Both the position numbers and the translations under genes were made by a program. 64,000 nucleotides of DNA from Psococerastis gibbosa (Eukaryota; Arthropoda; Insecta; Psocodea; Psocidae), in assembly GCA_963971405.1 (NCBI GenBank), contig OZ020490.1, positions 18,067,464 to 18,131,463 on the forward strand. Reading direction: 5' to 3'. The notes beneath the pieces were generated by a model. The model ran no database searches. It was not told the DNA's origin and saw only the letters and a list, made by a program, of their open reading frames with translations. Each line of letters opens with the position of its first letter. Position 1 is the first letter of the stretch. Of this stretch, positions 11,096 to 22,539 are shown piece by piece.

Positions 11096-13079
11096 GAATA
11101 CAGAATTAATTTGTGACGTTTAATTTTTAAACCCCTGTTATTCTTATACAATTAGCATTCGTTAATATTTAGGATAATTTACAATTATTACCCGATTAGT
11201 TGTCTTTAGCGTTGGTGCTATGACTGCAGAGACTGTAACTTCTGTTTTGGCCCCTGCAATACGGCACCATCAGTATTTGCGAGGTCACAAAAACTATTCA
11301 TTTTTCATTTGAGTATTTTCATATTTGTTAACTGCCAGCTAAATTACTATGGTGTGGCCATTAAAGTTGTATAACTTTTTCAAAGAGTTGATGTCCTTCT
11401 CCGGGCGAAGAGTCTTAAATTATCACCGTACTGTGATTATGCTCGTTTAATCCTTTAAGCCATTTAGTTACAAACCTGAAATTTTAGGTCAGAGTAAATG
11501 TGTTAGTTAACAATGCGTAGGAGTTCTTTCACAGTATTTAATAAATGGATGCTATCTCGTATAAAACATGATTTTATCTTCATCAATGAATCACATTAAT
11601 GAGATGATTTCATTTAAGTTCCCATTTTAATTTCATAAGTCACTATATAACTACTATTAGAGGTACAAATCCGTAACCATTATAGGTACAAAGTACATAG
11701 TTATAACTTTGTTGAAGCATCTACAGGCAGGGGAATTAAAGAAAGGAAGTTACGAAAACATTATAACTTAGAAAACTTCCGATTGAACTAAGAGCGGCGA
11801 GAAATGCTGCGAAATTCCCTAATTTGCTTAGCGATTATCTCTTAGAGAAAGATTTCTTCACTGTCATTGAGACATTAGCACAATCACAATGAAAGAACTA
11901 CCTGATTTTGACGATATTCTGACGTTTTTACTTTATACTTTCTTGTCGATTACTTGATTGTATAATTTAACAGAAATGTATGTATTTATTAATTAATATA
12001 TGTATTATTTATTTATTGACGGATTTAGTGTAGCGGCCTGCATACCATCTTGGCAAGAAATAAACAGCATTTCTATTGTATTTTACGTATATTTATTTAC
12101 TTTTTTTCGATTTCTAGTTTCCCTAATTTTTTTGGTTTTGCCTCAGTTCAGCGAATACCCCTAAATTGTCCTCTATAAATATCAAATTGCCACCATATTT
12201 TGTTAATGATTACAAGTATATAGTCTGTTATTTACAACACCATCCCCATCAACCTGTCCTGGAAGTGGCCCGAGGGGAGGGGGTGCCCGATTTCCTGCCG
12301 TTTTCAAAAACTTGGGGTGGTCGACAGCCCAATGCGTCCCTGTGCTAGAGGCAGGCACTGCAGACCACCTGGCCTACTACCCTGCCGTACATGAAATCAG
12401 ATCAGCGACAATGACGGTTTGACGGACACTTGGACTCAGGTATGTACTAGAAGACATCCCGTCAAATGCCTGAGCAGTCAACGACAGGCGTTGGCTGAAG
12501 TAAGAAGACTGTGTAACTTTATAAATTATGTCCTATAATATAAATATATAAACAATTAACAGATGCCTTCTATATCTCGGACATACGCTCACCCGTTGGA
12601 TCAGTGGCATAGTGACTTTACGATCAGACAACACAGCCTTCTAAATAAAACATAAAAAAACAGCAATCAGAGCAATGACCTGAAGGATTCACAATTAAAA
12701 ACGTCAATTTCTCATTGGTTGCCACCGATTCTACTAAAACATATTAGATGAAGGATCTTGCCAAAAAAATGTAACGGATCAGAAAACATACGACTAAACA
12801 TTTCTAAGATCACAAGGCATTGTGTTATAGCTCAATGGGTGACATTCCCGCTCGACAATGAGGGAATAGCTTCTTATAAAAATAACCGCGTTGAGGTGCG
12901 TATTAATCCTTCAAGTTGTTTACTTCAGATTAGTGATGTAATGGAATTAAATGGGTTAATTTTATTATTTTTGGCAACACTATGCTTGGGTGGTTGTATC
13001 GACTCGTCGAGAGAATGCACTTCGAAATCGTTGACATTTCTTTTAATCTCTTGCTCAGTGGTCACTCGAACAGGGGTTT
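11096..13079. other. No recognised gene or repeat
   Basis: About 2 kb of AT-rich sequence. The only long frame (12758-13318) runs into repeat family F and shows no domain of its own, so I do not call it. Confidence 0.4.
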
Positions 13080-13630
13080 TTGCTTTCCAATTTATACGTA
13101 AGCTTTGTGATGGTCAAAATTTTCGACTCCGAGATTGCAACGGATTTACGGGTTTTGAGGTCCCAGGAACCCAAAAAAATGTTTTTTACGAAATGTCTGC
13201 CTGTCGCTCTGTCTGTTCATCGATTTCGGGGCAAACTACTCGATCAATTTTGATGAAATTTGGCAAGTTGGTTCACAAAAGTTATACATCGAGAAAATTC
13301 TTTATTATTTTGGGCTAACTTAATTTTGGGGGGGTTTTATTCTCAAAAAACTCCAAAAAAAACTTATAAAAAATTATTTCTCAAAAACAGCTCGAACGCT
13401 TTCTTTTAAATTCACATATTTTGTAGTCGTTATTAATGTTAACAAAAAACGGTGGGTCGTTTACCTCGTGATAGTTTTCTTCTGGAGGTAAAAAAATAAA
13501 AATAAGTCAATTTTCATGAAAAATGACTAAAAAATTATTTTTCTGCGGAACCTTTCCATCGATGATTTCTACCTTCAGGCATGTTTTAGGTGTTAAACTG
13601 AGTAACAAAACCGGACTGGTTGTTTTCCCA
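13080..13630 (+). repeat. Interspersed repeat family F, about 550 bp
   Basis: Inverse of 3364-3925: AAGCTTTGTGATGGTC, CCCAGGAACCCAAAAAAA, TGTCTGCCTGTCGCTCTGTC, TTTTGATGAAATTTGGCA. Ends near 13630 with GGTTGTTTTCCC. No coding capacity. Confidence 0.7.
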
Positions 13631-13679
13631 AAAAAGTCTTTTAAATACGTCCGGTTCTTTCTTTTTGTTTTCAATTTTT

Positions 13680-13800
13680 TTCTTTTTAAGACGACAGAAC
13701 ATGCTATATAAAATGATGCGTGTTTTTTTTAAACTTAAATAAATATTTGCAAGCCCTACTGTACACTCGCAATTATCCGCGACCGCGACCGGCTTACTCA
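13680..13800 (+). repeat. Unclassified repeat shared with 33980-34145
   Basis: TTTTTAAGACGACAGAACAT, ATATTTGCAAGCCCTACTGT and CACTCGCAATTATCC recur at 34045-34140; the first part is duplicated again at 33984-34020. Confidence 0.5.
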
Positions 13801-13899
13801 CCCATCATTACACCCATTTTGAATTTGTGTAATAATTTTTCTATTAATTAAATAATTCGATAAGTGTCTGTCTCCTATATTGTGTGGCTGTCACTAACT

Positions 13900-14041
13900 A
13901 AAAATGCCTTATTATATGATGCATGAAATAGTCTTCTACAACTTTAACGAGACATATACTGTATTTAATAGCATGCTTAGTTAATTAAAAAAAAGTATTA
14001 AATTTCGGGCTGCCAATTTGCTACAGGCTGTACACTCTTAA
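13900..14041. mobile_element. Right half of the TTAA palindromic MITE
   Basis: Matches the right arm of 10241-10598 and ends CTACAGGCTGTACACTC followed by TTAA (14038-14041). The left arm is absent. Confidence 0.65.
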
Positions 14042-14108
14042 CGCGGTGGACATTTTGTTAATAGAATAGTTGTTTTAAATGACTTTTAGTGAAAGCAGAT
14101 TATTGCAA

Positions 14109-14347
14109 TTATTACAATTAAAATATCGTATGTCGTTAAGATATATCGTAGAACGATGTAATATCGCACATGTGGCAACCCTAGTTCTAGCTGAGAGCCT
14201 CACCAATGTTGTTTTGTTTATATTTTGTGACTTATTTATTTTGCGGAGTAGTTTACTTTATGACGAGGTCGAGCTGCGTCCATGGATTGCACGAATGCAG
14301 ATAAAATGACAATACACGATTGATTGATTGACTGATTGATTGATTGA
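14109..14347 (+). mobile_element. 3' end of an L2/CR1-like LINE
   Basis: Second copy of the 9565 sequence, ending in a GATTGATTGATTGACT repeat (14317-14347). Confidence 0.65.
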
Positions 14348-14839
14348 CTGAAGTCTGCACGGCTGGATAACGAAATTTTCGCATAGAGGACAGATTTGTA
14401 GAATTATATCGAAATATGATCGAGCCTTCCTGTGTATGAAAAGCAAAGCCGGTCCAAAACTAATAACTTCCCATGTTTTTCTTACCATAAATCGCTGACT
14501 AAAACGCTACCTTATCGTACAGAACCAACAAAATATTTTACCCGTAACACTCACATTAAAAGTTAAAGTTGTAAAGTATATGCGTGCCACCCCTTCGTGC
14601 ATACCCGACAAACTCTAAAATTCCTCACAATTTCTCAAGTGGAAATTCCATTTTAAAGGTTTTTATAATTTGAAATAACCGGGGGTAGTGAACCGTGAAA
14701 ATATGCAGCATGTTTTCTTTTGGTCCTTCTATATAATTTGGGGAATGACTATTTCAATTGTAGGCACTTTTGAAAATATGCCGGAAAAAGTCTTTATATT
14801 GTATTAACAATTTAAGACCTTCGTTGATTAGACTAGTGC
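14346..14839. other. No recognised feature
   Basis: About 490 bp of AT-rich spacer without a recognisable frame or repeat. Confidence 0.35.
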
Positions 14840-15125
14840 GAGTCTCAACACGCTGTCCATGTGATCGAAGACCTGTCGTAACTCAAAACAGGTATTACCT
14901 ACAGAAGCGATTGAAGACGCTAATCGACATGTCCATATGACATGTAGAGTTATGGTACCGACTCCGATTTTCATCCAAAATGTTGTTGGTTCGAGTCCCA
15001 CACTTGCTACATTTTCTGGATATGCTTCGGGGGGCATGTAAAACAGGCGGTCCCGGGCTTTCCTAGTTGAGTGTAAGAGAGAGCTTTATAGCCCTAACTC
15101 TGCTAGGTAGGTATAGGTAGAAGAA
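14840..15125 (+). mobile_element. SINE-B end joined to SINE-A
   Basis: 14840-14930 is SINE-B (AGTGCGAGTCTCAACACGCT, CTGTCGTAACTCAAAACAGG, CTACAGAAGCGATTGAAGAC). SINE-A follows (ACATGTAGAGTTATGGTACC, GGTTCGAGTCCCACACTTGC, GGCGGTCCCGGGCTTTCC). The order matches 9195-9455. Confidence 0.75.
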
Positions 15126-15163
15126 GATGACGATGAAGAAGATGAAGAAGAAGAAAAAGAATC
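15118..15163 (+). repeat. GAA/GAT microsatellite
   Basis: Imperfect run of GAAGAAGATGA units at the 3' end of the SINE-A copy, probably grown from its tail. Confidence 0.7.
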
Positions 15164-15795
15164 AATAAATACCCAAATCATCAAATAGGGTGGGACTTAA
15201 TATTATGTACGACTTTACAGCAACTCCAGTCTCTCTTTGAAGAATGTCTTCCGGTACCTTGTAAAGGAAGCTTCAAAAGAATGTTAAATATAATTTTCAT
15301 TGTTCCATATGTACATTAGCAGGGCCACCCCGTTTCCCCTTAAAATTCTAGACTAATTTGGTTCAGATTTCCGGGCCTAACCCATATAATTTATGCGAAT
15401 TCATTTCAAATTTTTCGGAAGACAATGTACCTTGTCCCACTTGAGTGATATCTTACCGAGAAATTCACGAATTTATGGGGGCATTTTCGGTTGTTTCTCT
15501 CCAAATATATTGTGGAATCTGATCATAAAATTTGTTGGTTTTGTTACTTCCTTCATTGCCGAGATTTATGGGAGTAAGCTGCGAATGGACTTCCTCTCTT
15601 TGTATTTTTATTGAACTAATATTTCATCATTAAATTTGGGGGGGGGGGGTGGCAGCTACCCCATGCCCTCCTGTATCCGTCAATGGCTGCTTTAGTTGAG
15701 TGTGCCACTATACCACCGGATTCAAGAAATAAACCAGGCGGGAGTGAGTGTCCCATCTCTCTCAAACAGAACTCTATATTTCATTCTGATTGTCT
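15164..15795. other. No recognised feature; poly-G run
   Basis: AT-rich sequence with a G run at 15640-15649. No family seen. Confidence 0.35.
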
Positions 15796-15943
15796 TAAGG
15801 CGGGGTTTCCACATACGTCAAAGGTCAATGGCAAATATGGTTTTGACGTGGTAGCAGACATTTTTAGTATGTCTTTAATGTCTGCTAAAACGTCAATATC
15901 ACATTTACCATTGACCATTGACGTATGTGGAAACCCCGCCTAA
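15796..15943. mobile_element. Harbinger-like foldback MITE M4
   Basis: The element 15799-15940 (142 bp) is flanked by TAA on both sides. Nearly the whole length folds into one hairpin: GGCGGGGTTTCCACATACGT pairs with ACGTATGTGGAAACCCCGCC. The centre has GTGGTAGCAGACAT and its inverse ATGTCTGCTA. Confidence 0.85.
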
Positions 15944-16729
15944 CGGAGTGGCTACCAAATTGCCAGAATAACCGTGTAGGCACATCATGATGTCCGCGGG
16001 GTTCCAAACAAAACTCAGCAACTTATAGCTGTCAGATGAAAACAAAAATAGGAAGTGTTTGCCTACCAACCTGCAAATCTCCCATGTCTTTTAACAATTT
16101 TACTGTCTCAATCTTGCGTGAAAGCCAAAGGGGACGTGGACCTGAAAGTTCTAAAAAAAGAGGTTCTGCTCCAAATTTATGTGCCAGGTCTCGCGGATTT
16201 ATAAGAAGACGGGTTTCTTTTAAAAAAATGCACTGCAGTGACCTATCAACTAGCTTTTTTACAACCATATACACGCCCTAGAGGTCTTTAAAATTTTATT
16301 ACGAAACAGATGGGTTTTTCGTGATGCTATTGAGAACGTTCTATGCTAGGTACTTCCATTTGTATGGCATAGAATTGGTAATAAAGGTCACCCAGTTAAT
16401 AAAATGCAAGAACCGAAATTATCAGCTATGTTTTTTACCGCGGTTGCTCAAAAAATACTTTTGGTACTCTTAAAAATATTTAAAAAAAATACAAAATCAT
16501 CATCAGCCACAAATAATATAGAGGTACGCTTCATCGCATTAGTTTGGCTAATTATAAAGGGCGAAGAAATGTATTTGAATGCCCCAAGTAGGGTCACAGT
16601 TCGTCCTAAGCTAAGCATTAACTGGGGCCAAGTGTTTGTAGACCCATATTATTATTTATACGCTATAAAAATAATATTTTTCAATGGGCGATAGACCCTA
16701 ACAAGTAGAGAAGGCTTTGTACAACGCTA
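15944..16729. other. No recognised gene
   Basis: Short frames on both strands at 16032-16281 and one at 16404-16694 show no conserved motif I can defend. Confidence 0.35.
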
Positions 16730-17180
16730 AAAACGAATTTCGGATATTTTCCATTTTCAAAATGATCTTGTTTATTTTTGTTGTTGTTTACATGTATAAC
16801 GAGTGCAATACATGTGAATTGAAAAAAATAATTGGAACCGTTTATTGAGACTTTTTTTTAGTCGTTTTTGGAGGTTAAGGGTGGAGGAGTAAACCCAAGA
16901 TATGATTTTTGGGCACCTACGTGCCAAATTTAATCAAAATTCACTGAGCAATTTGCAATGGGTTAGTTGTAGGAATAGGCCATAACCCCAAAAGGCCCGA
17001 AATTCGCCCGTATGAAAAAAAAGACAATTTTTTCTTCTTTCTTTCTCTCACAAATCGATGAGCTGACAAACCTTTCATAAAAACCTCTTTTTTATTTCCT
17101 GGCACAGCAAAACGTGAAAATCCGTTGAAATCTCGTAATCAAACATTTGGATCATCACAAAGACTTTCTTACATTGTACA
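16730..17180 (-). repeat. Family F, diverged copy
   Basis: Shares the order of 3540-3910: ATGTGAATTGAAAAAAAT, GGCACCTACGTGCCAAATTT, AAAACGTGAAAATCCGTT and GATCATCACAAAGACTTTC. Older than the other copies. Confidence 0.5.
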
Positions 17181-17279
17181 ATATATAAAAACAATAAACA
17201 ATACTAACGTGAAAATGGGAAAACAAAAATGAGAAGTGGACAAATTTTAGGCTATTCATAAAATGGTAACTACAGTAAA

Positions 17280-17324
17280 AATGCATAGGCCTAATGCATA
17301 GGCCTAATGCATAGGCCTAATCGA
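17280..17324 (+). repeat. Short tandem repeat, 13-bp unit, about 3 copies
   Basis: Unit TAATGCATAGGCC repeated three times, with perfect copies. Confidence 0.85.
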
Positions 17325-18126
17325 TTTTTCATCCCCCATGTCACCCTTACTTCTGATTGTATCATTAAGGACATATTAATTTACAAAAGTTGATGAAAGG
17401 GCGGGTGAAAAGTTTCTCAAATCAAGGGGTGTCACAAGAAAATAACCAAAATAATTTGTACATTAAAATTCACAGTGTTAATTTTGTATTTGAATCATGG
17501 AGCTGAAAGGGCTTTTGTCCATTTGTATGTAAATTTCGTTTTCAGTAGCGTCAAGAAGGTAATGATTTTCTTGATGTTTTTTCTGGCCTGTCTTCTGATG
17601 ATTTTTTTCGTTATTTTTTTTATGACTGCAGACTATGCCATTAGAGGCAAAAGTAATTTTAAAGGCTATCTATTTGTTTTAGTTTTATACTCGCAAGTTA
17701 AATGGGAAGTCATTTTTACCAAATGTGACAGTACTTATTTATATTTGAAGACGTCAGGGGCAAAACCCTGACAAAATTGAGATAATGATGGCATTCTGTT
17801 CAGTTTTTAACGTAGTTTTAAATGATCTAACAAAACAAGTATGGTTCTGCACAAATGACGTGGGAAAAAAACAGTATACCTGGGAAGATACAGCTACTTT
17901 AAACTTTAAAATTCTATTTCTGAAAAATCAACTTTTGGTCACCTTTCCGGTTTTTCCCCTGATTAATTTATTATTTCCACAGCTTTTTATTGACAGACAG
18001 TAAACCTACCTAGCCTACAATAGCGTCAAGGACCCTAGGGATTTTTGGACATGGTATTGTTTCCACATGAATCTTTGGACGTTGATATAAGCTGTTGGTA
18101 CACGACCTCAATGTCTATCTCCACCG
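17325..18126. other. No recognised gene
   Basis: Two adjacent frames (17475-17771, 17785-18003) are hydrophobic and low-complexity, as expected of AT-rich noncoding DNA. Confidence 0.35.
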
Positions 18127-18414
18127 GCTACAAGCAGGGACGCCGAGTTTAGAAAATTCAGGGGGGCAAGAACTCGGTACTCTGGAAAGTATTAAAAAAA
18201 TGCATTGGTAATTGGTTACTTAAAATAACTATAATGCAGAAAACGTTGATAGACGTACACTCGCTCTTTCTATAAAATTATAAGGTTTTGAGCCTCTTCA
18301 ATGTGACTGCTCTTTCCTTCTGGGGGGGGGGGGGGCGCTGCCCCCCCAGAAACTAGACTGCGGGGGAAAGATGAACCGTGCCCCCCCCCCCAAGTCGGCG
18401 GCCCTGGCTACAAG
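18127..18414. mobile_element. hAT-like element with 8-bp target duplication
   Basis: The element 18135-18406 (272 bp) starts CAGGGACGCCGAGTT and ends AAGTCGGCGGCCCTG. Flanks are both GCTACAAG (18127-18134, 18407-18414). Long G and C runs near both ends. A relative lies at 60736-61083. Noncoding. Confidence 0.85.
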
Positions 18415-18584
18415 TAATAATAGACAAGCTGAGACAAGCTTACCATTGGAACAATGCAACATGCGTCATCACGACTTAAGCAAGTTACAGTTCGAGTCAA
18501 TAAGAATACATAGAATTTTCCTCCTGAACGCAGACATCTGAGTTATTTTTACCAGCACCAACTATAGAAGAAAAGTGAACGTAC

Positions 18585-18670
18585 TGAATGAATGAATTTA
18601 TTAATTAATAACGGCTTTATTGCAACATTACAATTGGCGAACAATAAGACTAACTTATAAAGTCTTTTTT
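18585..18670 (-). mobile_element. LINE 3' tail with GAAT repeat
   Basis: GAATGAATGAATTTATTAAT followed by ACGGCTTTATTGCA and ACAATTGG, matching 49366-49425. Inverse L2-type tail; no coding part. Confidence 0.5.
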
Positions 18671-19385
18671 TTTCATGTTAACCATAGGTAATAGTACATA
18701 GTTCATAGTAATATAACTTATATTATTTGGGATATAAAACGGGAGGATGAATTTTGATAAAAGTTATATAATTTTCATTATATTTAGTTTCTACAAGGAA
18801 ACCTTTGATGCGCTCCTCTGATAATCCTCTTTAAAGATGTCAAGTGTGAAAATGGTATGTTGGTTTGAAATCGGGTAAATAGTAGAACAGGTACTAATTT
18901 ACGCCCAAAATGATTGATACACTAGAAAGGAAAACTGATAAAGACAAAATGTTCCATCGTACGTACGCCATTTTCGTTAATGACGAACTTGTTATAAGTT
19001 CGCACGCAAAGAAGACTTAGCAAGTTTTTATAACCCCCTACCCTTATACTATTACTGTAACGTTGGTACTCTTGAGGTAATTTGGTCATGGGGGGCAAAA
19101 TCGCAAAATGGAGGAGGGGGTTGTATATTCCGATGAAGTGAGCCTCCCTATCAAGCAGGCTTTTAATATTTTACATTTCGCCCTCCGAAGATGGAGCGGT
19201 TTTTAATTAGCCCTAGGTAGTTTTATTTATCGCTGCCACATTATTCCTGCGGTTACATTGGTGGTTTATGTCTTTACGATAGCTCTATGACCTCCATTGA
19301 AGGTCGAAATACATATATTGCCATTGGGATGGACAGTTGTCCCCCCCCCCCTCATTGGTTAAAATAAGTTAATGTGTTTAGAAGG
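18671..19385. other. No recognised feature
   Basis: AT-rich sequence, no family seen. Confidence 0.35.
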
Positions 19386-19387
19386 AG

Positions 19388-19500
19388 TTGGGGTAGGCCA
19401 GTGGTTCTCAAACTCAAACTTTCATTTCGAGCCCCCCAGTCATACTTCAGCAATAAGTTGCGCCCCCCCCCCCCCACCCTCCAAATGTAAGACTATTTTA
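19388..19500 (+). mobile_element. hAT-like terminal fragment
   Basis: CAGTGGTTCTCAAACT is a common hAT tip; followed by a C run (19462-19475). I could not find a matching right end. Confidence 0.4.
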
Positions 19501-19829
19501 TAATTTTATAAGTAAACATCCTTTGCCATTTCCACTAAACTAGCGGCTATGCACGTCATCCCCTGCATTGTACCTTTTTGGATCTCTTGAAGTACCAATT
19601 ACAAATTTTTATGTATACGTTTTAAACGTACAGTTTATTTTTTAACGGTGCTTTTGCGCCCCCTTATGCCTCTGTCGCCCCTCTCCCTAACTGACAGATC
19701 TGCTGGCTATATGTTAATAGAACAAATTAGTATGCAAAGGTTCAGCTGAAGCATTTTACATACCTTTGACCCTTGACAACCCCCCCCCCCCCCCCCGCTC
19801 CAATGAAATCCACTGATTTTTTTTTTTTC

Positions 19830-20285
19830 AAAAAAGATAAATCTCATACAAACAATTTAATGAATGTATCCGATTGACCTCTTCCAGTCGCCTCTGTAGG
19901 TTAGTACCCGTGTTGAGTTACGACACGTCTCCGATTGCATGGCGTGTAAAGGCTCGCGCACAAGTGCAAGCACGTTACCACCTGGCCATCGAAGTCGCCA
20001 GTTCTACTGAGACTGTTGAAAATGAAAATAAGAATATTAGTAATAACCTGTAGACTCTCTTAAAAGGGTGTGGCATAAATCATTTTGTGTCCTTAAGAAC
20101 GTTACATTAATTGACTTCGATGGCCAGGTGGTAACGTGCGAGTCTTTACGCGCCATGCAATCGGAGAAGTGTCGTACCCATCACGGGTAATAACCTACAG
20201 AGGCGACTGAAAAGGTCAATCGGATATATTCATTAAATTGTTTGTATGCGATTTATCTTTAAAAAAAAAAAAAAAAAAAAAACTA
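19830..20285. mobile_element. Two SINE-B copies in inverted orientation
   Basis: A minus copy (about 19836-20000) and a plus copy (about 20110-20280) face each other across about 110 bp. Both have TGGCCAGGTGGTA (A box-like, inverse in the first), CAATCGGAGA and an ATTTAATGAATGTATCCGAT type end plus an A/T run. Their transcripts would be complementary. Confidence 0.8.
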
Positions 20286-21055
20286 AGAAATTTATCAAAG
20301 CTATAAAATAATGTGTAACATGATGCACAATGTACATAAATAATGTACAGGTATAAAACATTGATAAAATAAATTCGTGCTCAATTGAGGACTAAAGAAA
20401 CAAGAAGACTGTCTATTCAGCTGGCTAACTTATCTAAATGCATTTGGGCCCCCACAAAAAACCCTAGACATAAATATAAAGAAACGCCCCTGCGTGCATC
20501 ACTTTTAGTAGGTCAAAATAAACTTGATAAAAACAAACTGATACACCATGACAAAAGGGTTTTACTCGTATGGAGAACTCGGCCTAAAATCAGGCCTACA
20601 TTGGAGAAAGAGAAGGAAAAAAAAAAACAGGACAAAACCACACAAAAGGCACCCATAAATCTTGGAGCCGTTGCAACTGAAGCTACGCCCAAAATAAAGG
20701 ATTCCAAAGTGGCCTGGAGAACGGGTTAGGGCACTTTCCTTAGTGGCGACACGAGCACACAAGCGAGACCCCTGAGGGCGACCTGCCCAGTTTGGTAAGA
20801 CATCTTCGGGCTCTCTCGGGCCCGCCGAAGACAATGGGCCACTCTCGGTTATTAATAGGAAAGTTGATTCTTGTCATACGGATGATGTGCCTTACAATCG
20901 AAGCAGGCTGATCGAGACGCATCCTAATAAGGCCAGGGCGCCGTACCGTGCGTAGAAGCGTTGGTGAGGTGCTATAAGAAGGTGCATCGCGAGTTCGAAG
21001 CCAACTGGGGTACTGATATTAGTGAAGCGGCTTTTTTGCAGTTTTACTGGTAATC
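20286..21055. other. No recognised gene
   Basis: A 114-residue frame at 20385-20729 is Lys-rich and of low complexity. 20720-21050 may be the upstream part of the LINE relic that follows, but I see no motif. Confidence 0.35.
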
Positions 21056-21059
21056 TGTC

Positions 21060-21245
21060 AACGTAAGACTGAGCATCAGGAGGCAGTTCCTTAAAACCTG
21101 CGTATGGAGTGATTTATTATACAGATGCGAGACCTGGATCATAGCAGATAAGGAGACTTGAAGCGTTTAAAATGTGGTGTTTTCAGAAGGATGCTACGGA
21201 CCACGTGATGAATGAAAGACATGGACGGATACAAATCTGTTGTAA
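21060..21245 (+). pseudogene. Endonuclease-reverse transcriptase relic (non-LTR retrotransposon)
   Basis: The frame from about 21070 reads LSIRRQFLKTCVWSDLLYRC then ETWIIADKE. After a one-base shift it reads RLEAFKMWCF. This is the SLR..L.KT.VWS..LYG.ETW...K.E..RLEAFEMW segment near the C-terminus of endonuclease-reverse transcriptases. A stop and frameshifts show it is dead. Only about 55 codons remain. Confidence 0.8.
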
Positions 21246-22196
21246 TTTCATTTATTACGCTCCAATTTAAAAGATACTATATTTGTTCTATTTTGACTTG
21301 ACCCACAGCTACCCCCCCCCCCCCCCCATACGGGCTGCTGGATCCTTCGTACCGGATAAAAAGAGAGCCAGCCTACCCTTCACCCGATTCTGGGATGTTC
21401 GCTTGGACACGTAAAAGTAAAGTAAGTGTACTTTTATAGGTGCCAACTTGAAAGACTTAGAAAGAAAGGCAAATTGTATCAACTCTAATCCAAGAGATTA
21501 GAACTCTTGCGATTGAGGAATGAGGATATGCAGTCTAAAAACAGGCCATAACAGCCGGGTTTTAGGGAACAATCGCCTTTTTTTCATCCTGGCAACAGTG
21601 GTATCATTGATGCCAGTGTTTAAATTGTGGCGTTAGGGCTTAGAAGAGTTCCCAAGATTTGTCTGGTCTGTTTTTCAGCCTCTTTCACTTAAATAGTCCT
21701 TCTGACGGGCGCTGACTAACAGAAAATTTTCTTTTAATGTGTCAGAAGGATGGATTAGATGGAATTTAGCAATAAATGCAAAAGGCTACTTGACAGTTAA
21801 AAATTTTAGAAAGTAAATAAAAAATTTAAGAGTGTTTTTCGCTGTAGAATACATTAGCCCAAACGCCAACAGGTATCATGAAAATGACGTCACTATCCAA
21901 TCGGTTAAAACTTTGCAGGCAAGGTTTGACTATTTGGTAAGTTACGTTACATGGAAGTTGATAATGCCGTTTCGACAATTTATAGTAAACTTTTTTGGGG
22001 AAAGACGACTCCATAGGGAGAGTTGTATGGAGTAGACCTACTATATCAGACGTATTGTACAATCCGCCCTTCTTCAAATGCTTTAACAGAAATAAAGTTA
22101 TCGTTCACATCCCAATTCTTACTACTATGTACTTATTACTCTTGACTGTGTATAAAATAAACTATTACTGGTCTGTTTCTCTCTCGCGCGCTACCA
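21246..22196. other. No recognised feature; poly-C run
   Basis: Contains a C run at 21311-21326. Frames at 21826-22077 and 21995-22279 show no domain. Confidence 0.35.

Positions 22197-22230
<34 letters not shown>
22197..22230 (+). repeat. CT microsatellite
   Basis: About 16 CT units with one interruption, next to MITE M5. Confidence 0.9.
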
Positions 22231-22235
22231 TTTCC

Positions 22236-22381
22236 ATAGGTGGGGATTCCACCAACCTCGTTTGTGTTTGGCAGCGTGATATTGACGTGGTAGCAGATAT
22301 TAAAGACTGTCTTTAAAACAAAAAAATTCCTTCAATGTCACGCTGCCAAACACAAACGAGGTCGGTGGAATCCCCGCCTTA
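22236..22381. mobile_element. Harbinger-like foldback MITE M5
   Basis: The element 22239-22378 (140 bp) is flanked by ATA and TTA. Tips are GGTGGGGATTCCACC and GGTGGAATCCCCGCC. The arms CTCGTTTGTGTTTGGCAGCG and its exact inverse pair, with TGACGTGGTAGCAGATATT in the left arm only. Arm sequence is unrelated to M4 and M7. Confidence 0.85.
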
Positions 22382-22539
22382 CCCAGTATCCCTGGACAAC
22401 AGGAAACAGGGCAAGGTGCATACATTAACCATCAGCAATAATACAATAATATTGTTCGCATCCCCAAGCTTATATATACGCTTACTTACTTTACTTTTTC
22501 ATGTTCGAGGTTGAGACTCATAGTTTTTGGGCCCAGTGT

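Noticed and set aside
12758-13318. 186-residue open frame
   Set aside because: Its second half lies in repeat family F, whose inverse copy has other frames; no domain and no codon bias seen.
16032-16281. Overlapping frames on both strands, possible transposase piece
   Set aside because: No motif firm enough to name a family.
17475-18003. Hydrophobic frames that look like membrane proteins
   Set aside because: T-rich noncoding DNA gives such frames by chance; no family pattern.
20385-20729. 114-residue Lys-rich frame
   Set aside because: Low complexity, overlapped by minus-strand frames, no homology recognised.
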